A DNA stretch of 64,000 bases, taken from the NCBI RefSeq assembly GCF_003385515.1, contig NZ_QNVT01000010.1, positions 142,024-206,023 of the forward strand. The letters are read 5' to 3'. Below the pieces are notes generated by a model. That model was given only the letters and a program-made list of their open reading frames with translations. It made no database searches and had not been told where the DNA came from. This stretch comes from Chryseobacterium pennae (lineage in GTDB: Bacteria > Bacteroidota > Bacteroidia > Flavobacteriales > Weeksellaceae). The translations under genes were made by a program, and so were the position numbers. Positions 35,431-45,382 of the stretch are shown here, in pieces. Position 1 is the first letter of the stretch. Each line of letters starts with the position of its first letter.

Positions 35431-36321
35431 GCAGTGCCTTTGCGAACGGATAGTGATCATAGCGTTTTAAATCTATCATTTTAACGCTGAGTTTGCAAAG
35501 ATTTAAAATAAAATATATAAATACGTTCGCAAAGACGTTTCACTTAGCAAAGGCTGTAATCCGGAGTCTTCGCTGAACGCAGTGCCTTTGCGAACGGAAA
35601 GCTAAGCAGGATTAAAGTTATCTTAGCTATCATAGCGTTTTAAATCTATAGTTGAACTAACGTTATCATTTTAACGCAGTGTTCGCAAAGATTTAAAATA
35701 GAATACATAAATACGTTCGCAAAGGCGTTTCACTCAGCAAAGGCGGTAATCCTGAGTCTTCGCTGAACGCAGTGCCTTTGCGAACAGAAAACTAAGTAGG
35801 ATTAAAGTTATCTTAGCGATCATAGCGTTTTAAATCTATAGTTGAACTAACGTTATCCAGTGTTCACAAAGATTTAAAATAAAATATATAGATACGTTGG
35901 CAAAGGCGTTTCACTTAGCAAAGGCTGTAATCCGGAGTCTTCGCTGAACGCAGTGCCTTTGCGAACGGAAAGCTAAGCAGGATTAAAGTTATCTTAGCGA
36001 TCATAGCGTTTTAAATCTATAGTTGAACTAATGTTATCATTTTAACGCAGTGTTCGCAAAGATTTAAAATAAAATATATAAATACGTTCGCAAAGGCGTT
36101 TCACTTAGCAAAGGCTGTAATCCGGAGTCTTCGCTGAACGCAGTGCCTTTGCGAACAGAAAACTAAGTAGGATTAAAGTTATCTTAGCGATCATAGCGTT
36201 TTAAATCTATAGTTGAACTAACGTTATCCAGTGTTCACAAAGATTTAAAATAGAATACATAAATACGTTTGCAAAGCTGTTTCTCTCAGCAAAGGTTGTA
36301 ATCTAGCTGAATGAAATGTCT
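35431..36321. repeat. tandem array with higher-order A-B-A-B structure
   Basis: Units begin with GCAGTGCCTTTGCGAAC at 35431, 35579, 35769, 35950 and 36140; lengths are 148 (truncated), 190 (A), 181 (B), 190 (A) and about 180 (B, degenerate at its end). A and B alternate, so the true period is 371 bases. A units have CGGAAAGCTAAGCAGG and ATTTTAACGCAGTG; B units have CAGAAAACTAAGTAGG and lack the ATTTTAACG stretch. Each unit carries inverted words (GCCTTTGCGAACG at 35584-35596 and CGTTCGCAAAGGC at 35714-35726, a perfect 13-bp pair). Confidence 0.95.
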
Positions 36322-36501
36322 TTGTGATCTTAAAAAAGCACGGGCATCCTCAAAAATCCTTGCAATTTATTGTGTTATATTTATGTATTTAGATAAAATG
36401 TGAGCAATAGTTTTATTCCGAATTGAGGGATAAAGAGAATAAAGTTCTGTAAGGGAAAAAACAATGAGAACTTCGTAACCAGAAAACCCGAACTTCAAAC
36501 T

Positions 36502-36532
36502 TTGAACTTTACCCTCTGAAGCCGTATCTTTG
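36502..36532 (+). promoter_or_regulatory. promoter of the methyltransferase gene, leaderless geometry
   Basis: TTG (36502-36504), a 20-base spacer, TATCTTTG (36525-36532). The ATG follows five bases later (36538), so the transcript would begin at or next to the start codon. Confidence 0.65.
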
Positions 36533-36537
36533 CTGCT

Positions 36538-37242
36538 ATGAAAGATTTAATGGGCCAAGCGATCTGGGATTATTATCACGATGAAAATCCTCAAGACCTG
36601 CAAACAGAAACTTCAATTTCTGAATTGGATGAACTTCCTGTAGATTATTTATTCAGGGATTTTGAAGAGATGAATGATATTGAGCAGAAAGCTTTACAAC
36701 TTTCAAAAGGTAAAGTTCTGGATATTGGAGCAGGAGCCGGTTCACATGCTTTATATCTTCAGAATGCAGCTGATCTTGATGTCACAGCGTTGGATATTTC
36801 TCCGAAATCCATTGAAGTTTGTCAGTTAAGAGGAATTAAAAAGGCTGTTTGTAAAAACATCCTTGATTTTTCAGGGGAAACGTTTGACACTGTTTTATTG
36901 TTGATGAATGGTACCGGAATCTTTGAAGGATTATCTAAAATAGATCCTTATCTTCAGAAGCTAGGAGCATTACTGAATGAGGGTGGACAAGTTCTGATCG
37001 ACAGTACGGATATTCTTTATATGTTTGACCGAGATAAAGACGGCGGAGTATACATTCCTGCCGGAGGGTACTACGGAGAACTCGAGTATATTGTTCATTA
37101 TAAAGGTGAATCTGAAAAACCGATCACATGGCTTTACTTAGATTTTAATACGTTGAAGAATGCTGCAGAACACAATGGCTTTAAAGTTGAAAAGATATTG
37201 AAGGACGAAGATTCTTATTTAGCAAGACTGACCAAAAAATAA
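36538..37242 (+). CDS. class I SAM-dependent methyltransferase
   Basis: A 234-residue protein with the SAM-binding motif I KVLDIGAGAGSHALYLQ (about 61-77), a post-I acidic VTALDISPKSIEV, and motif IV FDTVLLLMNGTGIFEGL. The N-terminal 45 residues (GQAIWDYYHDENP) look like a cap. The substrate is not evident; it is a single gene followed by a dispersed repeat and the metG terminator. A consensus promoter ends five bases before the ATG. Confidence 0.82.
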   Translation: MKDLMGQAIWDYYHDENPQDLQTETSISELDELPVDYLFRDFEEMNDIEQKALQLSKGKVLDIGAGAGSHALYLQNAADLDVTALDISPKSIEVCQLRGIKKAVCKNILDFSGETFDTVLLLMNGTGIFEGLSKIDPYLQKLGALLNEGGQVLIDSTDILYMFDRDKDGGVYIPAGGYYGELEYIVHYKGESEKPITWLYLDFNTLKNAAEHNGFKVEKILKDEDSYLARLTKK

Positions 37243-37260
37243 ATTATTTTAACGATATTC

Positions 37261-37325
37261 ATTGGAAACGGGCTTTAGCCCGTTTTGTTTTTTATATTCT
37301 TTCCATAGGCTTTGGCCAAAACTTA
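37261..37325 (+). repeat. dispersed REP-like element, copy 3
   Basis: ACGGGCTTTAGCCCGT then CATAGGCTTTGGCCAAAACTTA about 30 bases on, the same doublet as at 1652, 4492 and 54101. Lies between the convergent methyltransferase and metG genes. Confidence 0.85.
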
Positions 37326-37388
37326 TTTCGGAATGATCTGCGAAATCTGTGAGATCTGTGGGAGAACACTTTTTCACCATCAAAAAAG

Positions 37389-37417
37389 AAAGGCTGTCTC
37401 CCATAGAAACAGCCTTT
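37389..37417 (-). terminator. intrinsic terminator of metG
   Basis: Stem AAAGGCTGT / ACAGCCTTT with an 11-base loop; followed on the minus strand by TCTTTTTTG. Confidence 0.8.
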
Positions 37418-37438
37418 AATCTTTATAGTAAGGAAAAA

Positions 37439-39475
37439 TTATCCGATTTCAATACCGTTTTCAACATTGCTGTCATCCGGTGTTACGAAAGATAATTTAC
37501 CATCAGGTTTAGTTGTTAATAATAACATCCCCTGAGATTCAATGCCTCTGATCTTTCTTGGAGCAAGGTTTAATAAAATCATCACCTGCTTTCCAATTAT
37601 TTCTTCAGGAGTAAAGCTTTCCGCAATTCCTGAAACCACAGTTCTTACATCCACTCCTGTATCTACAGTCAGTTTTAGCAATTTATCTGCTTTTTCTACT
37701 TTTTCAGCTTCTAAAATGGTGGCTGTTCTAAGATCTATTTTAGTAAAATCATCAAAAGTGATTTCTTCTTTCATTGGATTAGCGTTAGGGTTTGTTTTCT
37801 TATTGTTTTGTTTTGTGTTTTCCAGCTTCTGGATCTGAGCTTCGATTACACTGTCTTCAATTTTAGTAAATAATAAGGGTGCTTCTTCAATTTTATGCCC
37901 ACTTTCAATATGGATTTCAGTATTTTGTAAATCATTCCAATTCTTCTTCTCGATATTGAAGTATCCAAATAATTTTTCTGCTGAAAACGGCATAAATGGT
38001 TCACATAACTGAGCAACAACTGCTGCAATTTGAGCTCCTACAAATAAAGATTGTGCAGCTTCTTTTGGATCGTTTTTAATCGTTTTCCAAGGCTCTGCAT
38101 TCTGAAGATATAAATTACCATAGTCTACTAAGCCCATAAATGCATTTAAAGCATTTCTAAACTCATATTTTTCAAGGTAATTTTTAACATCTTCAATTGC
38201 TGTTTTAATTGCAGCTTTGCTTGTTTCATCTAAGATCCCATCTGGAACTTTACCTTCAAAATTCTTATTTGTGAAGGAAATAACTCTATTAATAAAATTA
38301 CCAAATTTGTTTACTAATTCAGAATTGTTTTTCGTCTGGAAATCCTTCCATGTAAAGTTATTATCCTTTGTTTCAGGTGCTGATGAAAGAAGAGCATATC
38401 TTAAAACATCCTGTTGTCCAGGGAATTCTTCTACATATTCATGAGCCCATACTGCCCAGTTTCTTGATGTCGAGATTTTATCATTCTCAAGGTTCAGGAA
38501 TTCAAAAGCAGGCACATTTTTAGGCATGATATAGTCTCCGTGAGCCTTCATCATTGCCGGGAAGATAATACAGTGGAATACGATATTATCCTTTCCGATA
38601 AAGTGTACCAGGTCACTGCTTTCACTTTGCCAGTAATCTTTCCAGTCTTTTCCGTTTTTCTCAGCCCATTCTTTAGTAAATGAAATATATCCGATTGGAG
38701 CGTCAAACCAAACATAAAGAACTTTTCCTTCTGCATTCGGAAGCGGAACCGGGACACCCCAGTTCAGGTCTCTGGTCATAGCACGGGGCTTTAAACCATC
38801 ATTTAGCCATGATTTAACCTGACCATATACGTTAGGTTTCCAGTCATCTTTGTGACCTTCAATAATCCATTCGTTTAAAAAGTCTTCATATTCATTCAAA
38901 GGAAGGTACCAGTTCTTTGTATCTTTAAGAATAGGAACATTTCCACTAAGCATTGATTTCGGATTGATCAGTTCTGATGGAGAAAGGGTAGACCCACATT
39001 TCTCACATTGATCTCCATAAGCATTTTCATTACCACAATTCGGACAAGTTCCTACAATATAACGGTCAGCAAGGAATTCTCCTGCCTGCTCATCAAAATA
39101 CTGTTCAGAAACCTCTTCCGTGAATTTTCCTTTTTCATAAAGAACTTTGAAGAAATCCTGACTGGTCTCATAATGTTTTGGGGAAGTGGTTCTTGAATAT
39201 TCATCAAATGAAATTCCAAGATCTGAAAAAGATTTTTTAATGATCCCATGGTATTTGTCCACGATATCCTGAGGAGTAACCCCCTCTTTTTTAGCTCTTA
39301 TGGTAATAGGAATACCATGCTCATCCGAACCACAGATAAACGCTACATCTTTTCCTAATCTTCTCTGAAATCTTGCGTAAACATCCGCAGGAATATAAAC
39401 ACCTGCCAAATGCCCTATATGAACCGGACCGTTTGCATAAGGCAAAGCTGCCGTAATCATCTTTCTGTTTGACAT
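37439..39475 (-). CDS. metG: methionine--tRNA ligase with C-terminal tRNA-binding domain
   Basis: A 678-residue class I synthetase. HIGH at residues 19-22 (PYANGPVHIGHLAG), a zinc knuckle with two CxxC pairs (CPNCGN, CEKCGS, near 145-163), and KISTS (about 333) in place of KMSKS, a known form in this phylum. The C-terminal EMAPII/Trbp111 domain (about 565-678, FDDFTKIDLRTATILEAEKV and APRKIRGIESQGM) gives dimerisation and tRNA affinity. The length fits the bacterial long MetRS. TATCTTTG on the minus strand at 39503-39496 is a plausible -7 element. Confidence 0.98.
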   Translation of the reverse strand: MSNRKMITAALPYANGPVHIGHLAGVYIPADVYARFQRRLGKDVAFICGSDEHGIPITIRAKKEGVTPQDIVDKYHGIIKKSFSDLGISFDEYSRTTSPKHYETSQDFFKVLYEKGKFTEEVSEQYFDEQAGEFLADRYIVGTCPNCGNENAYGDQCEKCGSTLSPSELINPKSMLSGNVPILKDTKNWYLPLNEYEDFLNEWIIEGHKDDWKPNVYGQVKSWLNDGLKPRAMTRDLNWGVPVPLPNAEGKVLYVWFDAPIGYISFTKEWAEKNGKDWKDYWQSESSDLVHFIGKDNIVFHCIIFPAMMKAHGDYIMPKNVPAFEFLNLENDKISTSRNWAVWAHEYVEEFPGQQDVLRYALLSSAPETKDNNFTWKDFQTKNNSELVNKFGNFINRVISFTNKNFEGKVPDGILDETSKAAIKTAIEDVKNYLEKYEFRNALNAFMGLVDYGNLYLQNAEPWKTIKNDPKEAAQSLFVGAQIAAVVAQLCEPFMPFSAEKLFGYFNIEKKNWNDLQNTEIHIESGHKIEEAPLLFTKIEDSVIEAQIQKLENTKQNNKKTNPNANPMKEEITFDDFTKIDLRTATILEAEKVEKADKLLKLTVDTGVDVRTVVSGIAESFTPEEIIGKQVMILLNLAPRKIRGIESQGMLLLTTKPDGKLSFVTPDDSNVENGIEIG

Positions 39476-39581
39476 TTATAGTAAAGTTTTAACAGCAAAG
39501 ATAAGGATTATCTCTTGAATACCGCTCTTTGTGGAGTTATTATAGTAAAAGCTACTGTTTTTTGTGCTTGAATATGAATTT

Positions 39582-39603
39582 AAGTTAAACGTTTGTTTAA
39601 CTT
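39582..39603. promoter_or_regulatory. palindromic operator candidate upstream of the sus locus
   Basis: A perfect 9-4-9 inverted repeat, AAGTTAAAC-GTTT-GTTTAACTT, with an internal AAACGTTT. It lies in the otherwise gene-free 39476-39806 region between metG and susC, about 205 bases upstream of the chosen susC start. LacI-type regulators favour such palindromes with central CG, but the regulator is not in the window and the link to the sus locus is an inference. Confidence 0.45.
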
Positions 39604-39806
39604 TATGTTAATGTAAGATAAATATTATGCATTACATACTATCGTGTAAAATATTGAGGTGTATAATTTTAACTAAAAACGGTTTCGTAATATACATAAA
39701 TTTATCATAATTTATATTAAAATTATAATAATTCTATTTTTTTTTTAAATTGCAACACTGGTATCAAGCCAGAATAAGACTGAAACGAAACTATAAAAAT
39801 AAGATT

Positions 39807-42656
39807 GTGAAGAATTTTACAACAGTATTAAAAATAGCGCCTGCTTTCTTACTGGCAAGTACAGTAATGCACGCGCAGACTAAAGACTCTATCACCAAGG
39901 AGAAGAAAATTGAGGAAGTGGTTTTGATTGGGTATGGTGCTAAAAAGAAGTCTGATCTAACGGGTTCTGTAACTGCAGTTTCTGAAAAAGACTTTAATAA
40001 AGGAGCAATCGTATCCGCAGATCAATTAATCAATGGTAAAGCCCCGGGGGTGAGAATTACCAGCGATGGGGGAGCTCCGGATTCAAAGCCTAATATTAGG
40101 ATTAGAGGAGGCGCTTCTTTAACGGCAAATAATAATCCATTAATTGTTATTGATGGTGTTCCCTTGGATTCTTCAAATCCTGCAGGAGTTTCCAATCCAT
40201 TATCATTAGTAAATCCCAATGATATTGAATCCTTTTCAATACTGAAAGATGCTTCTGCAACAGCTATTTATGGTTCCAGAGCTTCAAACGGGGTTATTAT
40301 TATTACCACAAAGAAAGGATCCTCTGGAAAAATGAGAATCAATTATAGTGGAAATATCTCAATAGGAAAAGTGACCAAGGCTATTGATGTTATGGATGGG
40401 CCTACTTTTGAAAAATTTATGAGGGAATATAACAATAAACCTGAATATATTGACATGTTGGGCGTGAAAGAAAACGGAAAGCAGGTCATGTACAATACCA
40501 ATTGGCAAGATGCAATTTTTAGAACTTCTGTTTCTACAGACCATAACCTGAGCATCAGATCTAATCTGTTTAAATCAATCCCTGCCAGATTTTCATTAGG
40601 ATATAATAATACACAGGGGATCGTAAAGACCAATGATTATGACAGGTACACCGCGTCAATGAAGTTAACACCAACTTTATTTGATAACCACCTGAAAATT
40701 GATATTAATGTAAAGAATATTTTTTCTAATAAAAATACGATTGACGCAGATGGAGCAATTGGAGCTGCAATAACCGCAGATCCTACAAAACCGATATATA
40801 ATCCGGATGGAAGTTATTATCAAAGTTTTAACGGATATGTAATGACAGGAGCAAGAAATCCTGTAGCGATCCTGATGCAGCGTACAAGACCGGAGAAAGT
40901 ACAGAAATTCCTTGGAAATATTGAACTTGATTATAAAATGCATTTTCTGCCGGACTTAAGAGCAGTTGTAAACTTAGGGGCAGAATCTTCTTATGCAAAA
41001 ATCCGTGAAGTGTATGCTGAGAATTCTTTACAGTCGTACAGAACTGTTTATCAAAATAGTACTGCGGTTGGTGGGGTTTATAATCCTGGACTGAATTATG
41101 GAGAAGAACAAAATATCTTCAATAAACTTTTAGATGCTTATTTAGTATACAGTAAGAAGTATGATGATAAGTTTATTTCAAAGTTTGATGTTCAGGGAGG
41201 CTATTCCTATCAGAATTTTGATAATAAAGGAAAGAAGCAGTTCTTTAATATGGATAACCCGTCAGGGATCCGTGAAGAAACTCCATATAATAAATATATT
41301 AATGATTACAGGAATGTACTGAACATTCAGTCGTTCTTTGGAAGAGCAAACATTGATATCAAGAATAAATATTTATTCACTCTGAGTTATCGTGCAGATG
41401 GTTCGTCATTATTTCCTACCAATAAAAGATGGGGACATTTCCCGGCAGCAGCTTTTGCTTGGAAGCTTAATGATGAAAAATGGATGAAAAATTCCGGGTT
41501 TTCAGAGTTGAAATTAAGATTAGGCTGGGGTAAAACAGGACAGCAGGATATAACAGGATCTGCAGGTTTCTATCCTTATAGCCCCCTATATCAGATTGGG
41601 GATGTTAGATATTTCTATTTCCCAAGAACAATTTTACCGGATGGCACTATTATTCCTGAATTGTATACTGCACTGGCTTATAATCCATATCTGACATGGG
41701 AAAAAACAACTACCTATAATGCTGGAATAGACTTTAGTACTAAAAACAGAAGAATATCCGGATCTATTGAATATTACCAAAGAAAAACAACCGATTTATT
41801 GGCTCAGGTTTCTTTCCCTCCCGGACAGATGCTTTCAAATGAGTTCATTGATAACGTAGGAAGTCTTACAAATAAAGGTTTTGAAGCGTCTTTTAATGTA
41901 AATCCTGTGAAAACTCAGGATCTGAACTGGGATCTGAATGCAAACGTTGCTTATAATATAGGAACGGTGGATGATTTGAGAGGAAGAGACAAAGTAGGAG
42001 CTAATGAATCTTCTCTGGCTTTTTCTGGAACAGGAGTTATTTTGGCATATCATGCTGTTGGGCAGCAGCCTTATTCCGCATGGGTATACCAACAGGCTTA
42101 TGACAATGATGGAAGAGTAGTTCCAGGAGCATTTGTAGATAAAAATGGAGATGGAATCATCAGTGATGCTGATAAATCTTTTGTTCCCCTTAGACCTAAA
42201 TGGACATTTGGATTCGGAACATCAGTGAATTATAAGAACTTCGATTTATCAGCTAGCTTCAGAGGACAGCTTGGAGGAAAAGTTTATTATGCTGCAAGAG
42301 TAAACAGAGGATTTACAGAAGCTTCTAATCCTGTAAACAGTAATAGTCTTTATAATGTTCTTAATTTTTATGATGGGGCAGCAGATCCAAGATTTAAAGC
42401 AAAAGGAGATGCAGAAGGACTGTCAGATTATAACTTACATGATGCTACTTTCTTACGTTGTGAGAACATTACATTAGGATATAAATTTGATAAACTGTTT
42501 AAGGGTACTACTTTAAGAGTTTATGGTGCCGTAAATAACGCATTTATTATTACTAATAATTACGTAGGTCAGGATCCTGAAAACTTCAATGCGATAGATG
42601 CCAACTTCTATCCAAGACCTAGAATATACACTTTTGGAGTAAATCTTGATTTTTAA
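39807..42656 (+). CDS. susC: SusC/RagA-family TonB-linked outer membrane protein
   Basis: About 949 residues. The GTG at 39807 is chosen because it begins a proper signal peptide (KNFTTVLKIAPAFLLASTVMHAQ); a TTG at 39750 would prepend 19 basic residues. The TonB-box-like KIEEVVLIGYGAKKKSDLTG leads into the plug (SADQLINGKAPGVRI; RIRGGASLTANNNPLIVIDG; SILKDASATAIYGSRASNGVIII), followed by a large barrel. It lacks the carboxypeptidase-like N-terminal domain that many SusC proteins have. It imports malto-oligosaccharides captured by SusD, powered by TonB. First gene of the susCDE set. Confidence 0.93.
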   Translation: MKNFTTVLKIAPAFLLASTVMHAQTKDSITKEKKIEEVVLIGYGAKKKSDLTGSVTAVSEKDFNKGAIVSADQLINGKAPGVRITSDGGAPDSKPNIRIRGGASLTANNNPLIVIDGVPLDSSNPAGVSNPLSLVNPNDIESFSILKDASATAIYGSRASNGVIIITTKKGSSGKMRINYSGNISIGKVTKAIDVMDGPTFEKFMREYNNKPEYIDMLGVKENGKQVMYNTNWQDAIFRTSVSTDHNLSIRSNLFKSIPARFSLGYNNTQGIVKTNDYDRYTASMKLTPTLFDNHLKIDINVKNIFSNKNTIDADGAIGAAITADPTKPIYNPDGSYYQSFNGYVMTGARNPVAILMQRTRPEKVQKFLGNIELDYKMHFLPDLRAVVNLGAESSYAKIREVYAENSLQSYRTVYQNSTAVGGVYNPGLNYGEEQNIFNKLLDAYLVYSKKYDDKFISKFDVQGGYSYQNFDNKGKKQFFNMDNPSGIREETPYNKYINDYRNVLNIQSFFGRANIDIKNKYLFTLSYRADGSSLFPTNKRWGHFPAAAFAWKLNDEKWMKNSGFSELKLRLGWGKTGQQDITGSAGFYPYSPLYQIGDVRYFYFPRTILPDGTIIPELYTALAYNPYLTWEKTTTYNAGIDFSTKNRRISGSIEYYQRKTTDLLAQVSFPPGQMLSNEFIDNVGSLTNKGFEASFNVNPVKTQDLNWDLNANVAYNIGTVDDLRGRDKVGANESSLAFSGTGVILAYHAVGQQPYSAWVYQQAYDNDGRVVPGAFVDKNGDGIISDADKSFVPLRPKWTFGFGTSVNYKNFDLSASFRGQLGGKVYYAARVNRGFTEASNPVNSNSLYNVLNFYDGAADPRFKAKGDAEGLSDYNLHDATFLRCENITLGYKFDKLFKGTTLRVYGAVNNAFIITNNYVGQDPENFNAIDANFYPRPRIYTFGVNLDF

Positions 42657-42669
42657 AAATTGACACACA

Positions 42670-44262
42670 ATGAAACTTAATAAATTAAAAATAATACTTT
42701 TATCATTCGCTTTAGTTTCCACAACTTCTTGCCTGAATGAATTAAATACAGAACCTGAATATCTTTTAACTCTGGATCAGCTTCTTCAGTCTCAGCCTAA
42801 TGCTGCCAATGGCCTTTTAGCAAAGGTTTATGCTTCTTTATCCATGTCAAGTGCAAAAGGGCCGGGTGAAGCAGATATCACAGGAGATGATAAAGGAGAA
42901 ACCGTATTTCTGAGAGGGATTATCAATCTTGAAGACTTTACGGCAGACGGAATGAAAAACAGATGGGGTGATAATGGGCTGGACCAGTTAACAACAACAA
43001 CGAAATGGACTTCTGATAACAAGTTTTTCAGATACCTGTTTGATAGAGTGTACTATACGGTGCCTCAGGCAAATGCGTTGATTGAGGCTTTTGGAAAGGC
43101 TAATATCAATAATAAAGAACAATACATCGGCGAGTTAAGATTCATCAGAGCCTTTGCTTATTTCTATATGATCGACTGTTTTGGAAAGGGAGTAATTGTT
43201 ACAGAAAAAGACCTTGCCAATCCAACACCTAAAGAGCAGGCATCCAGAATAGAATTGTTTAAGTATGTTGAAAGTGAATTGTTGGCAATAGAACCTACTA
43301 TCGCCAGTAAAACTGAGTACGGTCACGTAAACAAAGCAACAGTACAGATGCTGTTGTCAAGACTGTATCTTAATGCTCAGGTATATACAGGTACAGCAAG
43401 ATGGAATGATGCTGCTACTTATGCCAAAAAAGTAATTGATGAAGGAGGATATACTTTAGATACCAATTTTGTGAGAATGTTCTCTGCAGACAATAATACT
43501 TCTCCTGAAATCATTTTTCCATTAATTGCTGACCCAATCGGAACACAGAGTTATGGTAACTCTACTTATATCATTAATGGAAGTACCGGAGGAGCTCCTT
43601 CTACCTTAAATCCGGCTCTGCTTGGAATTAAAGGAGACGGATGGGGAGGTCACAGAGCTTCAAAAGCCTGGTATGGTCTGTTTGGAAACAGTCTTACTGA
43701 TTATAGCGGTGGTAGTGCAAGTGCTTTAGCAGCTACTCAGGATCAGAGAGGGAAGCTATTCTGGCAGACAGGTCATGAATATGAAATGACTGACTATAAA
43801 ACATGGGCAGACGGTTATCCTTCAACAAAGTTCAGAAACTTAAGAACATCAGGTTCTTCTGAAACTACAGATTTCTCAGGATCAGATTTTCCTGTATTCA
43901 GGTTATCAGAAGCATATCTTACTTATGCAGAATGTGCAATCAGAGGCGCTTCTACTGCAAACCTGGGACAGGCTTTAATCTATATGAATGAATTGAGAGG
44001 AAAAAGAACTGCTTCTCAAATCAATACAGGTAATCTTACTTTAGATTTTATTTTAGCAGAAAGAGCAAGAGAATTCAACCTGGAAGGGCAAAGAAGAACA
44101 GACTTGATCAGATTTGATAAATTTACAGGCGGTTCATACCTATGGCCATGGAAAGGAGGTGTAAAAGATGGAACTGCAATTTCATCCAATTATAATGTAT
44201 TCCCTATTCCGAATACAGCCTTGTCCTCCAACCCGAATTTAACACAAAATCCAGGGTATTAA
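42670..44262 (+). CDS. susD: SusD/RagB-family glycan-binding lipoprotein
   Basis: A 530-residue surface lipoprotein: signal peptide with lipobox cysteine C21 (LVSTTSC), then the SusD fold with tetratricopeptide-like helices, recognisable from IGELRFIRAFAYFYMIDCFGKG and the C-terminal RAREFNLEGQRRTDLIRFDKF, which is a hallmark of the RagB/SusD family. It caps SusC and hands over starch oligosaccharides. Starts 13 bases behind susC. Length typical. Confidence 0.96.
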   Translation: MKLNKLKIILLSFALVSTTSCLNELNTEPEYLLTLDQLLQSQPNAANGLLAKVYASLSMSSAKGPGEADITGDDKGETVFLRGIINLEDFTADGMKNRWGDNGLDQLTTTTKWTSDNKFFRYLFDRVYYTVPQANALIEAFGKANINNKEQYIGELRFIRAFAYFYMIDCFGKGVIVTEKDLANPTPKEQASRIELFKYVESELLAIEPTIASKTEYGHVNKATVQMLLSRLYLNAQVYTGTARWNDAATYAKKVIDEGGYTLDTNFVRMFSADNNTSPEIIFPLIADPIGTQSYGNSTYIINGSTGGAPSTLNPALLGIKGDGWGGHRASKAWYGLFGNSLTDYSGGSASALAATQDQRGKLFWQTGHEYEMTDYKTWADGYPSTKFRNLRTSGSSETTDFSGSDFPVFRLSEAYLTYAECAIRGASTANLGQALIYMNELRGKRTASQINTGNLTLDFILAERAREFNLEGQRRTDLIRFDKFTGGSYLWPWKGGVKDGTAISSNYNVFPIPNTALSSNPNLTQNPGY

Positions 44263-44283
44263 TTTTTAAAACTGAAACTGAAA

Positions 44284-45354
44284 ATGAAACATTTTTTTAA
44301 AATATTCACAATAGCCGTTCTCGGGATTTTGGTTGCTTCATGTAAAGATGAAGATCAGGCAATAATGAACGAAACAGGACAGAGTAAAATTACATCTGAT
44401 AAAGCAACTATTGTTTTAGATAAAGCTCATTTAGACGATGCAGCAGTTAATTTTACATGGGCAAAATCAACTTTCGATCTGTCTGTGGTTTCTGCTCCGA
44501 AAATTGAAATAGGGCTTAAAGGAAGTAATTTTAAAGACGCTAAGTCTTTGGATGTTGTAACCTCACCTTATTCAATGACAAATAAACAGTTGAACACATT
44601 GTTATTGAGTTTAGGAGCAACTCCCAATGAAGCTAACCAGGTAGAAGTAAGGTTAAGAACAGTAGTGGGAACAGCATCTTTTTATTCCAATGTAATTACA
44701 CTAGCTGTAACACCTTATATTTTAGGACCAATATATAATTATACAGATCTTTACCTTATAGGAGATGCTACCGCAGGAGGTTGGGATAATTCTGCAACTA
44801 ATGCAAAATTATATCCTTTACAAAAAGCAGCTACAGCTGGAGTATATTCTTATACCGGATATTTTGCAGTGGGAGGGGTGAAATTTATTCAAACTCCCGG
44901 ATCCTGGGATAATCAATATGGGCTTGGTGCTTCTGCAGGATCTTTACTTGCTGGAGGAGGATCTTCAAATATTTCGATAGCTACAGCAGGATATTATAAA
45001 CTTACAGTTGATGTAAATGCTTTAAAGTATACTTTAACATCCATTAGCGACCCGACAACGTCATATACTGTTGTTTCCATGATTGGTTCAGCTTCAGCAG
45101 GTTGGGATACTGATGTAGATATGGAAAAATCAACTTTTGATCCTCATGTTTGGGTGAAGAAAAAAATTGCTTTAAGCTCAGGTGAGTTTAAATTCAGAGC
45201 AAATCACGATTGGGGAACAAACTGGGGTGTTGCTAAAGAGTTCTTTGGAGTGGCAGATCTTGGAGGTGGAAATATTCCTGTAAGTGAATCTTTCAATTAT
45301 GATGTGTATTTCAATGATATTACAGGAGAATTTTCAGTAATTCCCGTATTCTAA
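44284..45354 (+). CDS. susE: SusE/SusF-type outer membrane starch-binding lipoprotein
   Basis: A 356-residue lipoprotein with lipobox cysteine C20 (GILVASC). An Ig-like SusE domain (about 35-140, with DKATIVLDKAHLDDAAVNFTW) is followed by two beta-sandwich modules with tryptophans in starch-binding positions (GWDNSATNAKLYPL; PGSWDNQYGL; ASAGWDTDVDMEKS), as in SusE/SusF. It should help hold starch on the cell surface. Follows susD by 21 bases. A terminator lies between it and the GH97 gene. Confidence 0.88.
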   Translation: MKHFFKIFTIAVLGILVASCKDEDQAIMNETGQSKITSDKATIVLDKAHLDDAAVNFTWAKSTFDLSVVSAPKIEIGLKGSNFKDAKSLDVVTSPYSMTNKQLNTLLLSLGATPNEANQVEVRLRTVVGTASFYSNVITLAVTPYILGPIYNYTDLYLIGDATAGGWDNSATNAKLYPLQKAATAGVYSYTGYFAVGGVKFIQTPGSWDNQYGLGASAGSLLAGGGSSNISIATAGYYKLTVDVNALKYTLTSISDPTTSYTVVSMIGSASAGWDTDVDMEKSTFDPHVWVKKKIALSSGEFKFRANHDWGTNWGVAKEFFGVADLGGGNIPVSESFNYDVYFNDITGEFSVIPVF

Positions 45355-45382
45355 ATCAATAAAAATCAAGTTAAAATCAAGC

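Larger units (their letters stand above)
35403..36537. other. 1.1-kb region without genes, mainly a tandem repeat array
   Basis: No open frame of useful length on either strand. It is occupied by the array at 35431-36321 described separately; the last 200 bases hold the consensus promoter of the methyltransferase gene and a short AACTTCAAACTTTGAACTTT-like word. Confidence 0.8.

Noticed and set aside
35431..36321. CRISPR array
   Set aside because: Units are 181-190 bases and lie directly head to tail without unique spacers; no cas genes in the window.
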